This document shows positions 24,101-35,160 of a stretch of 64,000 nucleotides of DNA, piece by piece (the stretch's first letter is position 1; every line of letters starts with the position of its first letter). The stretch is from Channa striata (taxonomy: Eukaryota; Chordata; Actinopteri; Anabantiformes; Channidae), in NCBI GenBank assembly GCA_033026295.1, contig CM065177.1:2101400-2165399 (forward strand), in the 5' to 3' direction. The notes beneath the pieces are model-generated. The model saw nothing but the letters and a program-made list of their open reading frames with translations. It was not told the DNA's origin and ran no database searches. The translations under genes and the position numbers were made by a program.

Positions 24101-24199
24101 AAGCCGAGGACTATTTTTGGCAATTTATTCTTAAACATTTTCATTTTCTGCTACAAATTTTGGGAAAACATTGGTTAATATTCAGAATCTGGTAAGTAG
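21170..24199. other. Intergenic, AT-rich, nothing recognised
   Basis: About 3 kb with no credible frame and no repeat family that I could identify. Confidence 0.45.
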
Positions 24200-24502
24200 T
24201 TAGACTGCTGCTGCGATTTTGACCTCTTCGATTTGCTGCCGTGCCCCTTGAGATGGATCCTGCATAGTGTGTTCAAACGCGTTGGAGCCGTTCGCTTCCA
24301 GTTGTCCGGCGGTTTCCAGTAAAAATGCTGGGGTATCAGAGTTAGGGATCGGGGTCGCCCAGAAGTCCCATTCACACACTAATTGCTGCTCAAGTGCTGC
24401 TTTTGGAAGTGATACACCACCACCTCTGAATTTCCAGCCACAAACATCAGAGTTTCCAGGCACAATCCAAGAAAATGGTCCGTGTTTAGAGCAGTGCTCT
24501 GT
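24200..24502 (-). other. Unexplained 100-codon open frame
   Basis: A minus-strand frame runs from just after a stop at 24503-24505 to a stop at 24200-24202; the first ATG is at 24463. Its translation is compositionally ordinary and protein-like (it includes GNSDVCGWKF, CEWDFWATPIPNSDTP and LLETAGQLEANG), with no low-complexity run, and it lies in an otherwise AT-rich, stop-dense stretch. I do not recognise the family. There is no obvious acceptor, donor or polyadenylation signal to define an exon, and the plus strand is also open over much of the interval. It could be a single exon, an old processed pseudogene, a transposon scrap or chance. Confidence 0.2.
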
Positions 24503-24505
24503 TTA

Positions 24506-25845
24506 TGGTTTATGGACAGTTTAACAGTTCAGCCTGAAATTCCCCACTGCTCTGAAACAGTGATATTCCAGGCGCCTCACTGACGCACGGTGTGATTATT
24601 TCAAACTTTTTATTATTTCTATGTGTTTCATTTAATGGTCTTTTTCATTCACACACTCTCAAAGCTGACCAGGCCATAATGAAATATGTAAAGAGACTAA
24701 CTGGAGAGGGTGTGTGTGGGGGGGGGTTTCACTGTACAAACACAACTAGGTTATTAGAACTGACCTACCACTTTTTCCAAAAAGGACCCCCTGTGGCCCT
24801 CTCTTTTATTCATTTTGTAATAAATGATTCAATCTGAAATTAACAATCAGTTTAATTCCTTAAATCGCAAAGTTATTTCTAATTAGGCTAACGCACTTTT
24901 CTTTTTGTCAGCTTGGAGTCTGGAGCACTTACTCTGCGGTTTCCGAGAACTACGTTTGATAGCCAACCTGACAGAGATGCAGACTGCTTCTGAAAAGGGG
25001 CGGGTGAGGCTTAACAGAACACAGATTTAGGAAAATGCTGTGGGTTAAATGAAAACACATTCACCACCGTATACACAGCAAGTCTGATCCACGTTGGCCT
25101 TCGACACAGACAAATCTCGCCAGTAAATCCTTTAAAACAAAAATAACCAGCATGTTCCAAATCACCTAGTATTATCACTAAATGTCCTCGTACCGACTTT
25201 TTTTTTAATCTCAGCTTTAAATACGTATTCTTTGTGTGGGACATCTCAACCAGAATTTCATAAATGCAAACTTTGTCCTCGGAGAACTGAAAGCAAAGAG
25301 GCAGAGAGTCTAATCTGTTATGCCATAGTGCTCCTTCAGTGACACTGAGTAACAGATTGGCTGTCAAGTAGCGTTCTGCACAATTTAGAGCAAGCAACAA
25401 ATACAATTGGTCGAACTAATATCCCAGGGGTCTAAAGGCTTTATCTAAAGGCTGTCATAAAAAACATTTGCAAATTTAATGCTTGAAGGCTTTAATGGGG
25501 ACTAGAGCTGAAGACAGGTTGTAGCTCAGTCCTGTGCAATATCACTTTAACTGCTTTAACTGCAGAGCGTTTGTGCATGCAAACAAATGTGCCATTTTAT
25601 GTACATGTATATGGTGCATTCAGGTAGACATTAGCATATGCAAACTGTGCAGCGTACAGTATCTCCTTGTCATTTTATAAGCCACCGTTTTATGTCTTTT
25701 AGCAGAGGGTGTATTTAAAAATGCATATACACAAATGCAGAACAAGAAAAAGCATGTGCACAAGTGTATCAAAACCCCCTTACTAAAAAAATAGCAAAAT
25801 GCTAAATAATGCTGTTTTGTGTTGTAAATTTAAGTTGAAAGTAAG
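24506..25845. other. Intergenic, nothing recognised
   Basis: The 131-codon minus-strand frame at 25011-25406 has no motif that I recognise. No repeat family seen. Confidence 0.4.

Positions 25846-25943
<98 letters not shown>
25846..25943. repeat. (AAT)n microsatellite, about 32 units
   Basis: Ninety-eight bases of uninterrupted AAT/ATA triplets, the longest perfect microsatellite in the window. Confidence 0.98.
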
Positions 25944-27340
25944 TGTAAAAAAATAATAAACATAAAGCTGTATCCAGCACCTCATTGGACTAGTTTAACA
26001 CTAACTTAAGTATGAATACTGTAAACAGGAATAGAACTGTTAACCTGTCCTCAAAACCATATATGTGGATCACCATCATGTGATTTATGTGGTCTGTTTC
26101 CCTTAAAGGTTAAAGGTTTTTATAAAAATTGATGAAAAATAAAAGTTAATACATCATTGTGAGGGAGGTTTGTCATGGTGTTAGAACAATTCATTACAAA
26201 ATATTGCTATTTCAACAAGTTAGCAGACAAAAGCTGTTGAGTTATTGGCTCTTAACGTTCATTCCTGCCAGTCTGCTGTGGAACCATTGTTGTGGAATGA
26301 ATTGTTCTAATGATAGGTTGTTGTTCCGCTGTAAGCAAGAAACGTCCAGACTCAGCCAGTGCTGCGGTTTCCTTTTTAAGGACATGAAGCTAGAAAATCG
26401 AAGATTTAACACTTCCACAACCTCGATGAGGGGCTCAATGTTTGAATAAATCACCCAAAATTCTTTCTTTCATCAACTTAATATGGCAATATAATTTGCC
26501 CACAGAACAGTCACTGTAATTACCACAAGATCAACCCGGGTTTTCACAGCTAGATTTGTTTAAGACATAAGTGCTGGTTAGTACAGTAGTGAAGCAGTAC
26601 TGCTTGCTTACTGGGTGCCTGTTTCAAACGCTTTTTCTGGTCACTTGTGTGGGTTTTTAGCTGTGATGTTTTTAGGGTCAATGCCTGATTCGCCTCTGCT
26701 GCCTGCCAAACGTCAGTTTAAAGTTTAGACAGTTAATGAAACATTATGTGATGGAGTGATGGATATTATAACTTCCATTTTGGTGGATATAACCTTTTCT
26801 CCACACTGTATTTTTGCATGGTACTTGACATTATATTGTCAACTCTCTTAATAATACCATAAAATCAGTAATAAATAGAAATTGTTTTTGATATATTATA
26901 TTTAGAAATTGCAATAGAGAAAAAAGGTATTACAGGGAGTGTGTGGTGCTACATTGCTGCATAAAACTAGCAAACAATGAAATAAAGGATCACACTATGC
27001 TACCCCTGAATTACAGATTTAAGTGTGTTGAAATTCTGCTTATTTCCAGTGTCTTAAAGTCTTTGGATGCCAGATGTCTGCCTGCGAGGATGCAAAGCTT
27101 TTGCCTGAAAACCTTGCACTCGCATCGTGGTTGGTATCATATCATGAAGAACAGTCTGGCGGTTTCAAGGACCGTGCACCTGTTTGCCCACATCAGTTTG
27201 CATTTGCAGCTTGTTGGAGAGTGAACTAAAGATTTATCAGTGTAGGTTTATATAGCTTTTATTACTTTATTTTGAGAATACTTTTATCACCATTACCTAA
27301 TTTGGGAGATTTGTTTGCAGTGTGATTGCTGTATTGTTTT
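25944..27340. other. Intergenic, nothing recognised
   Basis: Unique-looking sequence; the short frames at 26159-26454 and 26943-27224 have no recognisable motif. Confidence 0.4.
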
Positions 27341-27342
27341 GT

Positions 27343-27471
27343 GTTTGTTTGTTTGTTTGTTTGTTTGTTTGTTTGTTTGTTTGTTTGTTTGTTTGTTTGT
27401 TTGTTTGTTTATTTGTTTGTTTATTTGTTTGATTGATTGTTTGTTTGTTTGCTTGCTTGCTTGCTTGCTTG
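27343..27471. repeat. Compound (TTTG)n minisatellite with variant units
   Basis: A pure (TTTG) block to about 27410 is followed by TTTA, GATT and TGCT variant units ending in a short TGCT block. The order suggests point variants that arose and then spread locally by slippage. The minus strand reads as a Lys/Gln/Thr/Asn repeat frame, which is an artefact. Confidence 0.97.
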
Positions 27472-27554
27472 TTTTTACATATTAAATCCAAGAAGTGACA
27501 GAAAGTGCTCAAGATATTTTGTTGTCATATACCTCAAATAACATTCCAGCCCCT

Positions 27555-27920
27555 GTACAGCATTTTGAAAAATGATGGGTCACTCCCTTCAGGTTGGGAG
27601 TGAGTTGCTGCCCCAGGTAAAGGAGTTTCTCTTGTTCAAGCATAAAAGAGTAAAATGGATTGTGAGTTTTGACAGGTGGGTTGGTGCAGTGTCAGTCATA
27701 GTGTGGGCATTGTATTGATCCACTGTTGTGGTTCAAGAGGGGCTGAGCTGCAAGGCAAAGCTCTTAATTTAGTGTACCAGTTGATCTTCGTTGCAGACTT
27801 AACCTGTAGTGCTAAGATTGCAAAAATGAGGAATGAGTTTCCCCTATAGCTTGTCCAGGTTCAGCCTTAGAGAACAGGTCCAGAGTTCAGACATCTGCAT
27901 GGACCTTGGAGTAGTAACGG
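27555..27920 (+). mobile_element. LINE reverse-transcriptase ORF fragment, 5' piece
   Basis: The DNA follows, block by block, the 3' part of the ORF of an abundant teleost non-LTR retrotransposon: 'gttgggagtgagttgctgcc', 'aggtaaaggagtttctcttg', 'ggtgggttggtgcagtgtca', 'gcaaggcaaagctcttaatt' and 'gaatgagtttcccctatagc'. In translation the last part reads SLREQVQSSDICMDLGV, the counterpart of the 'SLRDRVRSSDIRRELGVEP' segment that follows the polymerase domain. Several frameshifts and stops make it a dead copy. It is truncated at the 5' side and interrupted at 27920 by a SINE; the next residues of the ORF resume at 28143. Clade is probably RTE/Rex-like or L2-like; I cannot decide between them. 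Confidence 0.75.
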
Positions 27921-28142
27921 TAAATGGTCTGCACTTACATAGCGCTTTTCTACCTGCTGATACTCAAAGCACTTTGCACTGCTTCTTATCTACCCATTTC
28001 ACACACACTTGTACAATGATGGGGGAGCCGCTGTACAGCTGGCCAACAATCACCAGGAGAAACTAACTGGGGGTTCAGTGTCTTGCTTAAGGACAAGGGG
28101 ACTGAACAATTGGTGGACGGCCGCGCCACCTACCGTGGCCAC
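27921..28142 (-). mobile_element. tRNA-derived SINE inserted into the LINE
   Basis: Read on the minus strand, a tRNA-like head at 28142-28100 is followed by the 'cttgtccttaagcaagacac' block, a 'tgaacccccagttagtttct' block and the 3' end 'gtgcagaccattta'. On the plus strand it starts 'taaatggtctgcacttacat' and 'agcgcttttctacctg', a very familiar teleost SINE signature. Flanks agtaacgg (27913-27920) and agttgcgg (28143-28150) agree at 6 of 8 positions and may be the target-site duplication. The LINE reading continues across it, so the SINE inserted later than the LINE. Confidence 0.75.
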
Positions 28143-28315
28143 AGTTGCGGTTTCTTGTCACTGAAAGGAGCCAGTGGATGTGGTTGGGCTGATAAGGATG
28201 CCACCTGGGCACCTCCCATTGGAGGTCTATACTGGACAGGTGTAACTTGTAGAAGACCCCAGATTCAGCTCCACAGATAAGCTGGAATGTGTTCATGTGA
28301 CCTGACAGAATGGAT
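28143..28315 (+). mobile_element. LINE ORF fragment, 3' piece
   Basis: Continuation of the LINE interrupted at 27920. The blocks 'gaaaggagccagtggatgtg', 'gggctgataaggatgccacc' and 'tgggcacctcccattggagg' translate in one frame as LIRMPPGHLPLEV, the counterpart of the conserved 'HLVRMPPGRLPGEVF' element near the carboxyl end of this LINE ORF. The match fades after about 28315, before the usual GGAT-like tail. Confidence 0.7.
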
Positions 28316-28319
28316 GGGT

Positions 28320-31060
28320 TTTCTGACTTTTCCGTTGTTTCCAATTTATATTCGAATGGTGGAAGTGCAGTGTGATGTTACAGGATATGGTGGGGAGCAA
28401 AGTTTTTGACCTTTGAAAAAAAGCTTTTTCCATAGTCTAAGCATGACCGTTGTGAAACATGGTAAAAGGCTAAAACCAACAGCTCCCTTCTGTGATGGAG
28501 ACTTCGTCGACAGATCTTGCTGGCAGCTCACGCTGTGTAGAATACGGAATGACAACAAACGAGTGATTTCCATACTGACTGATGTATGGCAGCATGATCT
28601 CAGTTTAAAGACACCAGACATGAATCTCAGCCCCTTTTGAAATAAGAAGACCTCCCTTTCGAAGATGTGAGCAATCCAACAGAGAGGACAAGGACAAAAG
28701 CTGTTGTAGCTTCAAGTGATTTAACTAGTTCCAGGATTGCATGTGGCCTAGTCAGTATTGGTCAAGAAGTCTTTAAAAGAGTTGGGCTTAAACCCAATGA
28801 TAACTTTGACAGCGTTCGAGTCGTTAATGAACAAATTTCTTTTACTATTTGGTTGATTTTGACCCAAGTCTTTTACTGATGCTATCACTATTATACATTT
28901 TAGCAAAGACTTCCAAAACGGCCAAAGAGATGTCCAACAGTTGGGTGGAAAAGTTTGCATCGCCCCAAAATTTTGCTATCTAATTATGGATTGATTATTA
29001 TTTTCACATTTAAAATGAAACCTTTTCCACCTCACCGATGGATATCCAAAACTTTGATAGAATGTTGAAATGCTCTATGTTTTACATAAGTGTACAAATG
29101 CAAGAGGTTTTTTGTGGACATCCAAATAATGAACCTCTGTTGGACTGCCGAATCCATCTAGAAATAGATAACTATAAATCAGTGTTATAAACCTTTCTTG
29201 TACCTCTCACAAACATAGAAACGTGATAAATGTCAGTTGTCTTCGTTGGATATTTGACGACGAAACTACAGATATAAGACCAACGATTTTGGATGGCAGG
29301 TTGACAAGTTAATTGTATTATTGGAAACAATACCCGTTTTGAACTTTTTTCAGAAACATGCTGTATAATGCGGAGTACAAGTATACAGTATCGCTTATCC
29401 CATTTCTGGAACTCATCCCCATCCAACATGGACTAAAAACAAAGCATGAAAATGGAAAATACAACATGTGAACCTAGTTAATCATCACTCAATAATAAAC
29501 ACTGTACTGTAGGATCTAGGACTTAGATAGATTTCAGATATATGCCACACATATTTTACTATTGCAGTCCTTCTTTAAGGGGCTAAGGGTTGCATCTCCT
29601 CTGCTTACCTGCTCCAGGGGCAGCCTCAGGTGCATCAGGAAAGAATTCACTCCCCTGAACAGCTTTCACAACAATGCTTTTGTGTGGTCTTACTGGTTCC
29701 TTTCCCTGCTGCTTGTCAGACATTCAGGTAGGATTGATCTGGCACCATGTCTGAGAGGCACTGTATGAGGAGCGAGTGGTCATTCAAGCTGCGGTGAGCT
29801 CATCCAGGTTGTCTGATCTCAGCTGTTTGTGCATTGTGCTTTTCTGAGGTTGCAGGAGTGAAGGTAAACTTTGATGGGAAGGCCCCTCCTGTTGCCTTAG
29901 AGCAGTAGACGTGAAGACATTTTCTCACGTATCACTGTGTCCATTTACATTTTTGGGGACAGGCTTATTTCTGGTCATTGTGCACTGTCACTGTTCATTA
30001 CTACAAGCTTATTCAGATATTTTATTGCAAATGGAGTCTTTTTGCCCAAACTTTCATCTTATCAGTTTATTTTTAAACACTCTTTATTTATTACCTTTAT
30101 TGATTATATAATTATTCCACTCCTGCATGTGGCTTATTTATTTTTACAGTATTTATTTTTTCCCGTTTTGTCTTTCCGGTTTCTACCTACTGTCTTTCAA
30201 AATAATCTAACTAAATTCATATTTATAATGACCCTGAGGAAATGGTTTGGAAGCTAAGGGAAAGCTATACAAATGGCCATGTATAAACTTTGAGGTCAGC
30301 CAGTCTAACATCAGCATTATTCTGTTCAGAAATGAGCAGCTTCACTGGAGCAACAGAGCGCAATTTTCTCAAGACTCTCATGAAGGCATTCCACTGTATG
30401 TGCCTCTGGTCTCTCTGTCTCTATTTACAGACACAACCAAGTGAGGCCAAGCAAACAAACAAACCAACAATGAGAAGAAAAATAATCCCAGCGTTCAGGG
30501 GTTGTGCATTTTAGTTTCCAGCTACATGAAATACATTTACATTATTGGTTGGCCAATATAAATATCTACACTATACTTTATTTTTGTTTCTCTGTCATTG
30601 TGGCCTGTCAACATTCTGCAATATGGTAAAACAAATCATTATTTTTAAAGACTGTAGCAGGTCTGGTTTCTGTCTACAGCCTGGCCCTAAAGCCGCATTA
30701 CTCGTATTTTGGATTTGGTTTGAACGTTTTCTTGCTCTGACTTCATTTGGGCTCAGCTACTGCTGAACAATGACCCATTCTCTTACATGTACATGCTTTT
30801 TTGCCTGATACAAATATGCTTCTTTCATATGTCTTCATATCCTATAAACCATGCATTTCAATATGTAACTATATTTATGAATTCACACATAGCTGGATTA
30901 CCTCAAGAGAAAAGGCTTCATCTGCCCAATGTCACCTGTAATGAATTAGATCCTAATATGGACTAAAATGGTAAAAGTGGCAATACTGCACGTACAGTGT
31001 CTGTACATCCTATTTTGGCTGTATTATAAAAAAAACACTGTGCAGATTTCTGGCCACTCA
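28320..31060. other. Intergenic, nothing recognised
   Basis: Nearly 3 kb with no credible gene. The segment 29570-29900 has a repeat-like feel but I cannot place it in a family. Confidence 0.4.
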
Positions 31061-31064
31061 AAAT

Positions 31065-31170
31065 CATGAGATGAGCTGATTAGATTGTTGTAGTCAAAGG
31101 CTAAAGATCAAGGTCACCATGACCTCTTGTCTGTCCCATTTTGTCAAAGCATATTTCCGGAATTACTGGA
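31065..31170 (+). repeat. Dispersed repeat copy containing a perfect ERE palindrome
   Basis: The run 'gatgagctgattagattgtt', 'gtagtcaaaggctaaagatc' and 'aaggtcaccatgacctc' follows a common teleost repeat unit that reads 'gatgaactgattagaatttg' and then 'gtggtcaaaggtcaaaggtc' and 'aaggtcactgtgacctca'. That family is rich in AGGTCA half-sites. This copy is short and its ends are not defined. Confidence 0.5.
31111..31125. promoter_or_regulatory. Perfect oestrogen-response-element palindrome
   Basis: aggtcaccatgacct is a perfect AGGTCAnnnTGACCT inverted repeat with 3-base spacing. The preceding 'tca' also makes a TCAAGGTCA monomer site of the kind bound by oestrogen-related receptors. Binding in the cell is not shown. 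Confidence 0.5.
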
Positions 31171-33300
31171 GGAAAAAACATTTTACCATATTTCAATTTA
31201 GAAAAACAATTAAATTTTCATTTAAATTCTGACAATTTAAGCGTCTCCCTCCACTTCTCTTAGTGCTGTTACTTTTATCTGGATGTTTGACATTCGCTGT
31301 GCATTGATAAAGCTTACAGTATGTGCAGACACCATTTTTGGGGGGGAGGGGGGCTTATAGACACATTTACATTTTTATAACAACAATGTAATGATAGTAA
31401 TTAAGATCAAGTGATACTATGTGTATAAAATAATTGCCAAAATAAGGATGTTTGGTAGTGACCTTCTCTTTGTTAATTATAACACATGGCACCATCAACA
31501 CTGTTAATGAATCTGGAGATTTTAGTGGTGTTTATAGATAATGAAAGTGCTGAAAAAATGTCACAGCCCTGATAATGTTCGGAAATTAGTGTTTTTAATA
31601 GCCATCTAGTGGTGGGAATTTACACAAGCATCTGGTTTGATTTGAATGGGGCTTTATTTGTTCTTGTGTCAGGCTCACTTCATACTTAACGCGATCGGGA
31701 GTTGAAACCGCGGCTCCGAGACTCTATGAATAATCAAAGAAGCATCGACCATGTTGTAGCTCTGAGCATATATTTGCTCTGTTTGTGTTTTGCCTCTCCT
31801 GGCAGGTTTGTGCGCCTGGTGGACAGGAATGTGTGTAAGCTGATCAGAGTGGTCGATAGCCCTGATGGGATTTTCCACCACTTCTGTGTGCTTTTTGTAA
31901 CCGTGCTTAATAGATCTAATTATGGCCTCATTTAATGGTTAAAAGGTTTGGCTGCATGTTCTGTTGGCCGCTGGAAAGCTAGAAAGAGAGGACACTGTGT
32001 TTTTCTCACATTATTCATTTCTGGTTTATGTAGATTACACATTTTCACACACATATGAATCACTTCTAAGCAGATGAAAAGCATATTAAATACTTCCAAA
32101 GCTATATTTTATTGTCCCCTGCTATTTTTACACAAACTTTAAGTCTGGACCTGGCACTATATAATATATGGCTATTCAGAAGGTAAATGTAGGTAGTGAT
32201 CATGAGAGTTTACAACGCCAGTTTAATTGCTGGGTATGTACATGTGCATGGCAGTTGCCTTGGAGACGTGAACACTAGTCACTCTGTCTGAACAATGGGA
32301 TTAAACCTGCTGTGAGTCACCTTTTGTGTTTTCTAGCAGGCTACTGTGAAAAACAGATGGAAAAGCCAAGTGTTTCAGTTGAAAGATTTTCTGCATTTCT
32401 TTCAACAAAGGCTTCCTGTAAAATGCAGTTGTAATATCAAATTATTCCAGTTGAGTGACACTACAGAGAGATTCGCCATTCTCTGTGTAGCAGAAAGGAC
32501 AGGTTCATGCAGGTGTTCTAAAAACAACAGGATGTTAATTATTGTAGTTTGGCTCCCAAACCAAGACAATTAACAGTTGCAGCAGCAGCAGTGGCAGTGA
32601 CACACAGCTCATGGAGGTAATTGAGGTAGGCTACTTTAAAACCCTTAGTGTCCAATTACAGCAATTTGTGCCAAAAAATATGAGTCATAACTCATTAAGA
32701 TCTGAACATGATGACATGATACATGTATTTTGTTTAATTCAGTGTGCTGGGGATATCATTATGTCCACTGTGAATAAACATAGACCTGTTAAAAACATCT
32801 GAGATCAATGAGAAAAAAGCTCATTATAAGTGCCAAACTTGGCTGATAATGTGCAAAAATAATTCATAGATGCAGCAGCTCTCAGTACATCCATTGGCAT
32901 GTAGCTAGAGCATCCGTTAGTGAACAGTAATTATCCAGTGTGAACAACAAGTGTAACTGGTCTACTCTGGGAAAAACAGACTCCCCAATCCATCTGACAC
33001 AGATCGCCGATGTGGACATCATGTTGTTCTTCGACTGGAGAGGCTGATCACAAGAAGAAGAGGGCAGACTGTCCACATACAGTAGAAGACACGCAGACCA
33101 GACACCAGAGGTGACCAGAGTCCTTCTAAGACTTAAGAGTCAAAGTCAGAGTCAGATAACTTTTTTATGTGACTTAAAGTTTATCACATTAACATTAATG
33201 AGAGGTCTGAATCTCACCTGTGCATGTCTGTCAGCAGCAAGAGGAGCATGAAGCAGAGGGGAACTGGCAATTTTTCACATTCATACAAACCAAACAATCA
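31171..33300. other. Intergenic with conserved-looking segment
   Basis: No gene. A CTCF-core match lies at 31601-31612, and 31690-31930 looks like non-repetitive, possibly constrained DNA. A potential acceptor ('gcctctcctggcag', ending 31805) precedes a short open stretch there, but no exon can be defended. Confidence 0.4.
31601..31612 (-). promoter_or_regulatory. CTCF core-motif match
   Basis: gccatctagtgg fits the reverse complement of the CTCF core consensus CCASYAGRKGGC at every position. The wider motif flanks were not assessed. About a tenth of one match would be expected by chance in 64 kb. Confidence 0.35.
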
Positions 33301-33306
33301 GTTAAT

Positions 33307-33577
33307 GGGCAGCATGGTTTGAAGTGGTTTAAATCTTCTGGATATGTTCTTCCTGTGTTTCCCCCCACAGTCCAGGACAGGCATGTTAATTTAACTGGAG
33401 ACTTAAAAATTGTCTCTAGGTGTGAATTTGAGTGTGAATTGTTGTCTGTCTGTGTATGTTTCTCTGTGTTGGGCCTGAGACACACTTGACACATGTCCAG
33501 GTGGTTACCTGCTTCTCCGGAATAGGCTCCAGACCCCAGGAGAAAGTAAGTGGTTACAGGTAGTGGATGGATGGATA
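33307..33577 (+). repeat. SINE (GGAT-tailed family), internally deleted copy
   Basis: It begins with a head-like 'gggcagcatggtttgaagtg', loses most of the tRNA-like part, then carries 'ccccacagtccaggacaggc', 'atgttaatttaactggagac', 'gtgtgaattgttgtctgtct', 'aataggctccagacccc' and a short GGAT tail ending at 33577. It abuts the LINE fragment that follows. Confidence 0.75.
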
Positions 33578-33739
33578 ATATTGTTTTGTAATTGCTGCAT
33601 AACATAGGAACATGTTATTTGTATCCTTTGTTTACAGAAATAAAAAAAGTTAGAGAAGTTATTTTTTTCAAAAGCAATTATTGCTGACACTGTACGCCAA
33701 TAGATAAAGGAGTGATGACAATGCAGTACATGCTTTGCA

Positions 33740-34640
33740 TTCCTCAAAAGCATTGCTCTTGGTAGCCTGGATGGCACCAATGTCAACTGACATGCCCTGT
33801 CAATCATCTGATACAAGGGGAGATGAGCTGGACAAAGAAGGATGTGGAGTTCGCTGATGTCTAGAAATGAACATCTGCAGCCTCCTTGTCTAACATATAG
33901 AGACTGTACACAAGCTAATGATAGTTGACATGGCCTGGCGAGTGTCACAACCACTGTCCTGAATAAAAACAAGAGCATCAGGAAGATGGTACATGAAAAC
34001 AAGCTGCTGACAGAAGGTCTGAGCACACAGAGAAGATCAAACAGAGAAGGACAGAGGAATTGTGGGACAATACGACCTTGTGATATATATTTTATTATGA
34101 ACAGATGGCTGATATTGGAAAACGCTCCCAATAGCTAGAAACAGTCTGACAAACATCAAGGACCAGAATGACTGAGAAGGGTTCCACCACACCTGACGAA
34201 AGCACAGATGGAGACAGTGCAGAAAGTCCTCATTGACCATCAAACACATGATGTTGCAAAATTCCAGGGATATCATACAGTAACAGCATCTGTATTGTGT
34301 GTCAGAATTGGTGTGCTAAGTTTGGGTCACAGCCTCCAAACACTGATGGGATTCTCCTCAGAAGGTTGTAAACACTAACTTTTGAAGATCCTATGGAACT
34401 TGCCAATTCAGATGGACAGACAGGTACTGATCAACAGCCAGACATTGTGGACATAGACAAAGAACAGAAGGAGGCTGTGATAGCAACGTCAGTATCTGAA
34501 GCCAAAGACACAGCAGGTTGTGAATGAGGAACTGATGGGGATGTGGAACGTGGCAACTGCTTAGGTGAGAGAATTTTCATTGAGGAACTGCTACAATACT
34601 GCAGAAAACCCTTAAAACGCAAGACCTCGGGGCAATTTGC
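33740..34640 (+). mobile_element. LINE ORF fragment, restriction-like-endonuclease (R4/Dong/Rex6-like) type
   Basis: Three separated blocks match the C-terminal half of a teleost LINE ORF. Around 33810-33870 the DNA encodes SWTKKDVEFADV, matching a conserved 'SWPKEEIEATDVKTRKLL' segment; around 33900-34000 'agactgtacacaagct' and 'cgagtgtcacaaccactgtc' match the 'RLYTKRKEGGRGLVSV' region; at 34390-34450 it encodes KILWNLPIQMDRQVL and then QPDIVDIDKEQKEAV. The PD...D.K arrangement is that of the restriction-like endonuclease. 'EELMGMWNVAT' (34520s) follows after a deletion. Multiple stops and frameshifts make it dead. The 208-codon frame on the opposite strand (33505-34131) is only its antisense shadow. 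Clade placement is from memory. Confidence 0.65.
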
Positions 34641-34692
34641 AGTCATAGAGCACCATATAATATGCACTCTTTGCGGTGAGTTTTGTGAGTGG

Positions 34693-34693
<1 letters not shown>

Positions 34694-34729
<36 letters not shown>
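34694..34729. repeat. (CA)18 microsatellite
   Basis: Thirty-six uninterrupted bases of CA directly downstream of the LINE fragment. Confidence 0.98.
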
Positions 34730-34734
<5 letters not shown>

Positions 34735-35054
34735 CATGTATCCGCCACACAATCTTCAATTTCCCATATTAGTTTGTGCTCATATGAGCAGGTAATGAAT
34801 TGACAGAGCTCGGGGTTAGTGATAAGAAATAACAGGTGCACCTAATGTTTGTAGATGAGCCTCCTGGGTTTAGCAGGGTCTCACCTCCCATGATTCCACT
34901 CACTATGTCTGTCTGTCTCTCAATTCGATCCATTTGAACAGGTTTCATTGCCATGATGCTTCAGTTTTAAATTCTAATTTTTTTATTTTTTTTTTTCAAA
35001 AGCCTCAACTCTCAAAATCGGGATGCTATTCTATCTTTTAATGGGCAAGAAAGA

Positions 35055-35160
35055 AGGTACAACCTGGACAGGCCACCAGTCTATTACAGGACTGAAACAG
35101 GGGGGAAATTCAAACCTATAGCAAATTCACTTTAATCCAAATCAGTGGCCCAGTTTGTTA
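35055..35160 (-). repeat. SINE (GGAT-tailed family), antisense middle fragment
   Basis: 'ggtacaacctggacaggcca', 'ccagtctattacaggactga' and 'cctatagcaaatt' are the reverse complement of the 'gatggactggcgacctgtcc' and 'aattgtccataggtg' blocks of the family. The tail and head are absent from this piece. Confidence 0.6.

Noticed and set aside
25011..25406. 131-codon minus-strand frame
   Set aside because: No domain, no gene structure, length plausible by chance in 64 kb on six frames.
25783..25980. Poly-tyrosine frame on the minus strand
   Set aside because: Direct translation of the AAT repeat.
27343..27471. Regularly spaced array that could suggest CRISPR
   Set aside because: Four-base units with no spacers, in a vertebrate-type genome; a simple repeat.
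27297..27512. Lys/Gln/Thr/Asn-repeat protein on the minus strand
   Set aside because: Direct translation of the TTTG repeat.
33505..34131. 208-codon minus-strand open frame, the longest in the window
   Set aside because: It overlaps the SINE tail and the antisense of a degraded LINE that can be followed on the plus strand; no domain recognised.
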